A stretch of DNA of 14,469 nt, taken from positions 1-14,469 of the forward strand of contig JANDJZ010000899.1 of NCBI GenBank assembly GCA_027943245.1, given 5' to 3'. This DNA is from Acanthamoeba sp. SK_2022b. Taxonomy: Eukaryota > Discosea > Longamoebia > Acanthamoebidae. The notes below the pieces were generated by a model. The model was not told the DNA's origin, ran no database searches, and saw only the letters and a list, made by a program, of their open reading frames with translations. The position numbers and the translations under genes are program-made. Below, piece after piece: positions 11,151 to 14,469 of this stretch. Numbering within the stretch: the first letter of the stretch is position 1; each line of letters begins with the position of its first letter.

Positions 11151-14100
11151 ATGGAGTCGCTGGTCCCTACCGAAACTACCAAGAAGGTGTCGGCCGTCAA
11201 GGACATCGAGGTAACTGTCCCCATCCCCCGGGACCCACCCATTATTGCTGCAGTGATTGCATTGACTTTTGATCCTAGCGGTTCCTAACAAGAGGGTGAC
11301 GTGATTCTTCTAATCTGAATGGTCAAAGATTTTGGCGCTGCACCCGAAGGTGAAGCCTTTCGCGAGTTGGAAGCCGACGGCGGTCACCACCAAGACCAAG
11401 CAACACTGGAAGCGCAACAAGGGCTGCCAGTCGGTACCACCCTCCAGCCCCCCACCACGAGTCGTCTCTGTGCAACAAACAAATTGATGAAGCCCCACAG
11501 ATTATTTTTATTTTATTATTATTATCATCATCATCATAATAATTGTAGCCATATTAAATCTCTCTTATTGCTATACGAATTTGTTACCGTTCGCGCCGTG
11601 TCGTGCTAATGTGGTGCGCGCTTGCTGCTACTCGATAGGGATGCGATTTGAAGAAGGACTTTAGCGACATCAAGCACACCACCCTGTCCGAGCGCGGCGC
11701 CTTGTGGGAGGCAGACCGGTGCCTCAAGTGCGCCGACGCGCCTTGCCAGAAGAGCTGCCCCACCCAGTTGGACGTCAAGGCCTTCATTTCCTCCATCGCC
11801 ACCAAGGTGCGTAACACCCTCTTCTCTTCCAGTAAATATTTATTTTTTGTTTTGTTTTGTTTTGTTTTGTTTTATTCTTCTGGTTGTCCCTTTCTTCTGG
11901 TGTGGTCAACCCCTCCCCGTTGCGTGTCTACCGGAGTGTTCGAATTTATTAATTAATTTCGTCTCCGGAGGCGGAGGAACTTTCTGTTGCCTGTGTGTGC
12001 TGCTGTGGCGTGTGGCGGAAATAAGTAATATCTTTTATAAGGAATAAACAATTTTTATTTTCTTTTTTTTTTCTTCTGAAAAGAAAAATGGTGATTGATC
12101 GTGTGTGTGCGTGTGTCGCTGCTGCAGAACTACTATGGCGCGGCCAAGCAGATCCTGTCGGACAACCCGGTGGGGCTGACGTGCGGCATGGTGTGCCCCA
12201 CGTCGGACCTGTGCGTGGGCGGGTGCAACCTGGCCGGCACGGAGGAGGGCGCGATCAACATCGGCGGGCTGCAGCAGTTCGCCGTGGAGATGTTCAAGAA
12301 GATGCGCATCCGCCAGATCCGCGCGCCCGGCCTCGACGTCGACGCGCTGCCGGAGAGCTTCCGCACCAAGATCGCGTTCATCGGCTGCGGCCCGGCCACC
12401 ATCAGCGCGGCCACGTTCCTGGGCCGCATGGGCTACACCAACCTCACCATCTTCGAGAAGGAGGCCTTCCCCGGCGGCCTCTCCAGCACGGAGATCCCCC
12501 AGTTTCGCCTCCCCTACGACGTGGTCGAGTTCGAGCTGAGCCTCCTGCAGGACCTCGGCGTGCGCATCCAGTACAACACCACCTTTGGCAAGGACGTCAC
12601 CTTTGACTCCCTCCAGAAGGACGGCTTCGAGGCCATCTTCCTCGGCATCGGCCTCCCCTCGGTACTTCTTTTCCTCCTCCTCCACCACCCACCCACACAC
12701 GTGGCGCACTCCTCGCATTCCATTCATTATTATTTTATTATTTTATTATTATTTGCTCCGCTTTTTCTGATTGGTTGAATGGGTTGGTTGGTTGCGTGGG
12801 AGGAGCGCAGCCCAAGAAGGTGGAGGTGTTTGACGGCGTGGGCGAGAAGGAGGGCTACTTCACCTCCAAGGACTTCCTCCCGCGCGTGAGCGCCGGCAGC
12901 AAGCCCGGCATGTGCTCCTGCAAGTCCGACCTCCCCGAGCTCCACGGCCGCGTCGGTAAACCCTACCTTCCTTCCACCACACACTCCCCCCATTCGAGCT
13001 GACCCATGTTGTCTCCTCTTCTCTCTCTCTCTCTCTCTCGTTGTGTGCTGTTGTGTGTGATTGCCGGCAGTGGTGCTGGGCGCGGGCGACACGGCGTTCG
13101 ACTGCGCGACGTCGTCGTTCAGGTGCGGGGCCAACCGGGTGATCGTGGCCTTTAGGCGCGGCATCCCCGACATGCGCGCGGTGCCCGAGGAGAGCGAGCT
13201 GGCCAAGGAGGAGCGCTGCGAGTTCCTGCCCTACATGCAGCCCAAGCAGGTGGTGGTCAAGGAGGGCCGCATCGTCGCCCTCGAGCTCTACAAGATGGAG
13301 AAGGGCGACGACGGCGAGTACCGCGTCGACGAGGACCAGTTCATCCGCCTCAAGTGCGACTACGTGATCTCGGCCTTTGGCTCCTGCATCGACCCCGACC
13401 TCCGCCAGTCCTTGGCGCCCCTCACCTTCAACAAGTGGGGCACCGCCGAGATCGACACCAACACCATGCAGGCCGCCCACGTACTCCTCTCTCTCTCTCT
13501 CTCTCTTTTCTCTTCTCTTTTCTCTTCTTTGCTCTCTTCTCTGAATGTAGCGACATGCTGACGTGGTGGCTTCCGATTGGTTGATTGGTTGGTGGGGGAA
13601 CAGGCGCCGTGGCTGTTCTGCGGAGGCGACATGGTGGGCAACGGGACGTCGGTGGAGGCGACCAACGACGGCAAGACGGCGTCGTGGCACATGCACAAGT
13701 ACGTGCAGTCGCTCCACGGGCTGGGCGTGCCGGAGGAGCCCCAGCTCCCGCAGTTCTACACGCCCATCGACGAGGTGGACATCTCGATCGACGTGGCCGG
13801 CATCCGCTTCCCCAACCCGTTCGGGCTCGCCTCGGCCACGCCCTGCACCTCGGCCGACATGATCCGCCGCGCGTTCGAGGCCGGCTGGGGCTTCGCCGTG
13901 ACCAAGACCTTCTCCCTCCTCAAGGACCTCGTCACCAACATCTCCCCGCGCATCGTGCGCGGCACCACCAGCGGGCACCGCTTCGGCCCCAACCAGGGCG
14001 CCTTCCTCAACATCGAGCTCATCTCCGAGAAGACCGAGGCCTACTGGCTCAAGGCCATCTCCGAGCTCAAGCAGGACTTCCCCGACCGCGTCGTCATCGG

Positions 14101-14173
14101 TGTGCCCCTCCTTCATGTCTTCCACCACCACCCACGGGTGTGGGTTGTGAGAGCGCGTCTCGCTCACGTGATG

Positions 14174-14233
<60 letters not shown>

Positions 14234-14390
14234 GGTGGATGCAGCATCGATCATGTGCGCGTTCAACAAGGAGGACTGGCAGGAGCTGACCAAGAAGGCC
14301 GTGGCCTCGGGCGCCGACGCCCTCGAGCTCAACCTCTCGTGCCCTCACGGCATGGGCGAGCGCGGCATGGGCCTCGCCTGCGGACAGAAC
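11151..14390 (+). CDS. DPYD: Dihydropyrimidine dehydrogenase (NADP+), N-terminal two thirds, partial at window edge
   Basis: DPYD reduces uracil and thymine with NADPH, the first and rate-limiting step of cytosolic pyrimidine breakdown. Exons: 11151-11210, 11329-11433, 11639-11806, 12128-12661, 12811-12955, 13071-13480, 13604-14099, 14245-14390, giving 688 residues; the human protein has 1025. The intron starting at 14391 (GTACGC) runs off the window. Iron-sulphur ligands match the pig/human pattern with an offset of four: C83, C86, C91 and C144 for one cluster; C95, C134, C140 and Q160 for the other. The FAD site is [12 protein letters not shown] with [20 protein letters not shown]. The NADPH site is [16 protein letters not shown]. 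The FMN domain shows [25 protein letters not shown] and [11 protein letters not shown]. The catalytic loop [16 protein letters not shown] carries the active-site Cys (residue 672; human C671). The C-terminal ferredoxin-like domain is not in the window. The ATG sits in a favourable context (ACAACAATGG) and gives KDIEILALHP, as in animals. Confidence 0.96.
11807..12127 (+). other. Intron 3 of DPYD
   Basis: This 321-base AT-rich intron has donor GTGCGT and acceptor CTGCAG. It carries a TTTTG pentamer run (about 11849-11872) and a T-rich tract (about 12050-12075) 50 or more bases before the acceptor. It contrasts sharply with the GC-rich exons on each side (about 12128-12661). No coding exon or RNA gene is seen inside. 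Confidence 0.8.
11849..11872 (+). repeat. (TTTTG)n pentamer repeat
   Basis: About five TTTTG units lie in the AT-rich intron 3 of DPYD. Confidence 0.93.
13020..13039 (+). repeat. (CT)n run
   Basis: A sense-strand CT run lies in intron 5 of DPYD, 31 bases before the acceptor at 13070. It is a likely polypyrimidine tract. Confidence 0.93.
13487..13545 (+). repeat. CT-rich run
   Basis: CT and TTCTC units directly follow the donor at 13481 in intron 6 of DPYD. The pyrimidine tract sits at the 5' end of this intron, not the 3' end. Confidence 0.9.
14177..14232 (+). repeat. (GT)n microsatellite
   Basis: A 56-base GT run lies in intron 7 of DPYD. It is (GT)n on the sense strand and ends 12 bases before the acceptor at 14244. 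Confidence 0.98.
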
Positions 14391-14469
14391 GTACGCGCTT
14401 GCTCACCCCTCCCCCCCGTCTTGTTGTGTTTGCTCGCGTGGCGCTCAGTTCACTAACAACAAAACAAAA

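Noticed and set aside
12035..12727. 230-codon minus-strand frame opposite DPYD exon 4
   Set aside because: The plus-strand reading is a near-perfect DPYD match with FAD and iron-sulphur motifs. The opposite frame is a shadow.
12860..14332. 490-codon open frame on the minus strand
   Set aside because: It is antisense to well-supported DPYD exons and passes through intron repeats. It is a composition artefact.

Overview
The window reads as nuclear DNA of a protist with a GC-rich genome. It holds parts or all of five intron-dense protein genes. Exons are GC-rich, start and stop at AG/GT boundaries, and keep reading frame across every junction I tested. Introns are short (63 to 394 bases) and full of simple repeats. 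The 5' splice sites favour GTACGC/GTGCGY, and the proteins are typical eukaryotic housekeeping types. My best guess is an Acanthamoeba-like amoebozoan. That is an inference from composition and intron style, not from a match to a named genome.

Layout, left to right: (1) minus strand, 2687 down to 1: the N-terminal half of a ubiquitin-activating enzyme E1 (UBA1 type), nine exons, running off the left edge. (2) plus strand, about 2914 to 3253: a TMEM258/OST5-like small membrane subunit of oligosaccharyltransferase; its first exon is not resolved. (3) minus strand, 6488 to 3457: a protein of about 497 residues with seven WD40 repeats and no recognised family, eleven exons including two micro-exons. 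(4) minus strand, 10812 to 6948: nuclear cap-binding protein subunit 1 (CBP80/NCBP1), complete, thirteen exons, 819 residues. (5) plus strand, 11151 to the right edge: dihydropyrimidine dehydrogenase (DPYD), the first eight exons (688 residues), with the C-terminal third outside the window.

The genes belong to unrelated processes: ubiquitin activation, N-glycosylation, an unknown scaffold, cap-dependent RNA processing, and pyrimidine breakdown. Two pairs are divergent (UBA1/TMEM258-like and NCBP1/DPYD) and share short intergenic regions. TMEM258-like and the WD40 gene converge. NCBP1 and the WD40 gene lie in tandem.

The rest is intron and short intergenic sequence with many microsatellites: CA/TG, an ACACAT hexamer, CAT, GAGAT and CT. 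These lie outside the exons. I saw no transposon, CRISPR array, tRNA, rRNA or defence system, and no evidence of a new multi-gene system. The points most worth a second look are TG tracts sitting 11 to 16 bases from several 3' splice sites, the unusual 5' splice-site consensus, the unassigned WD40 protein, and the hidden first exon of the TMEM258-like gene.
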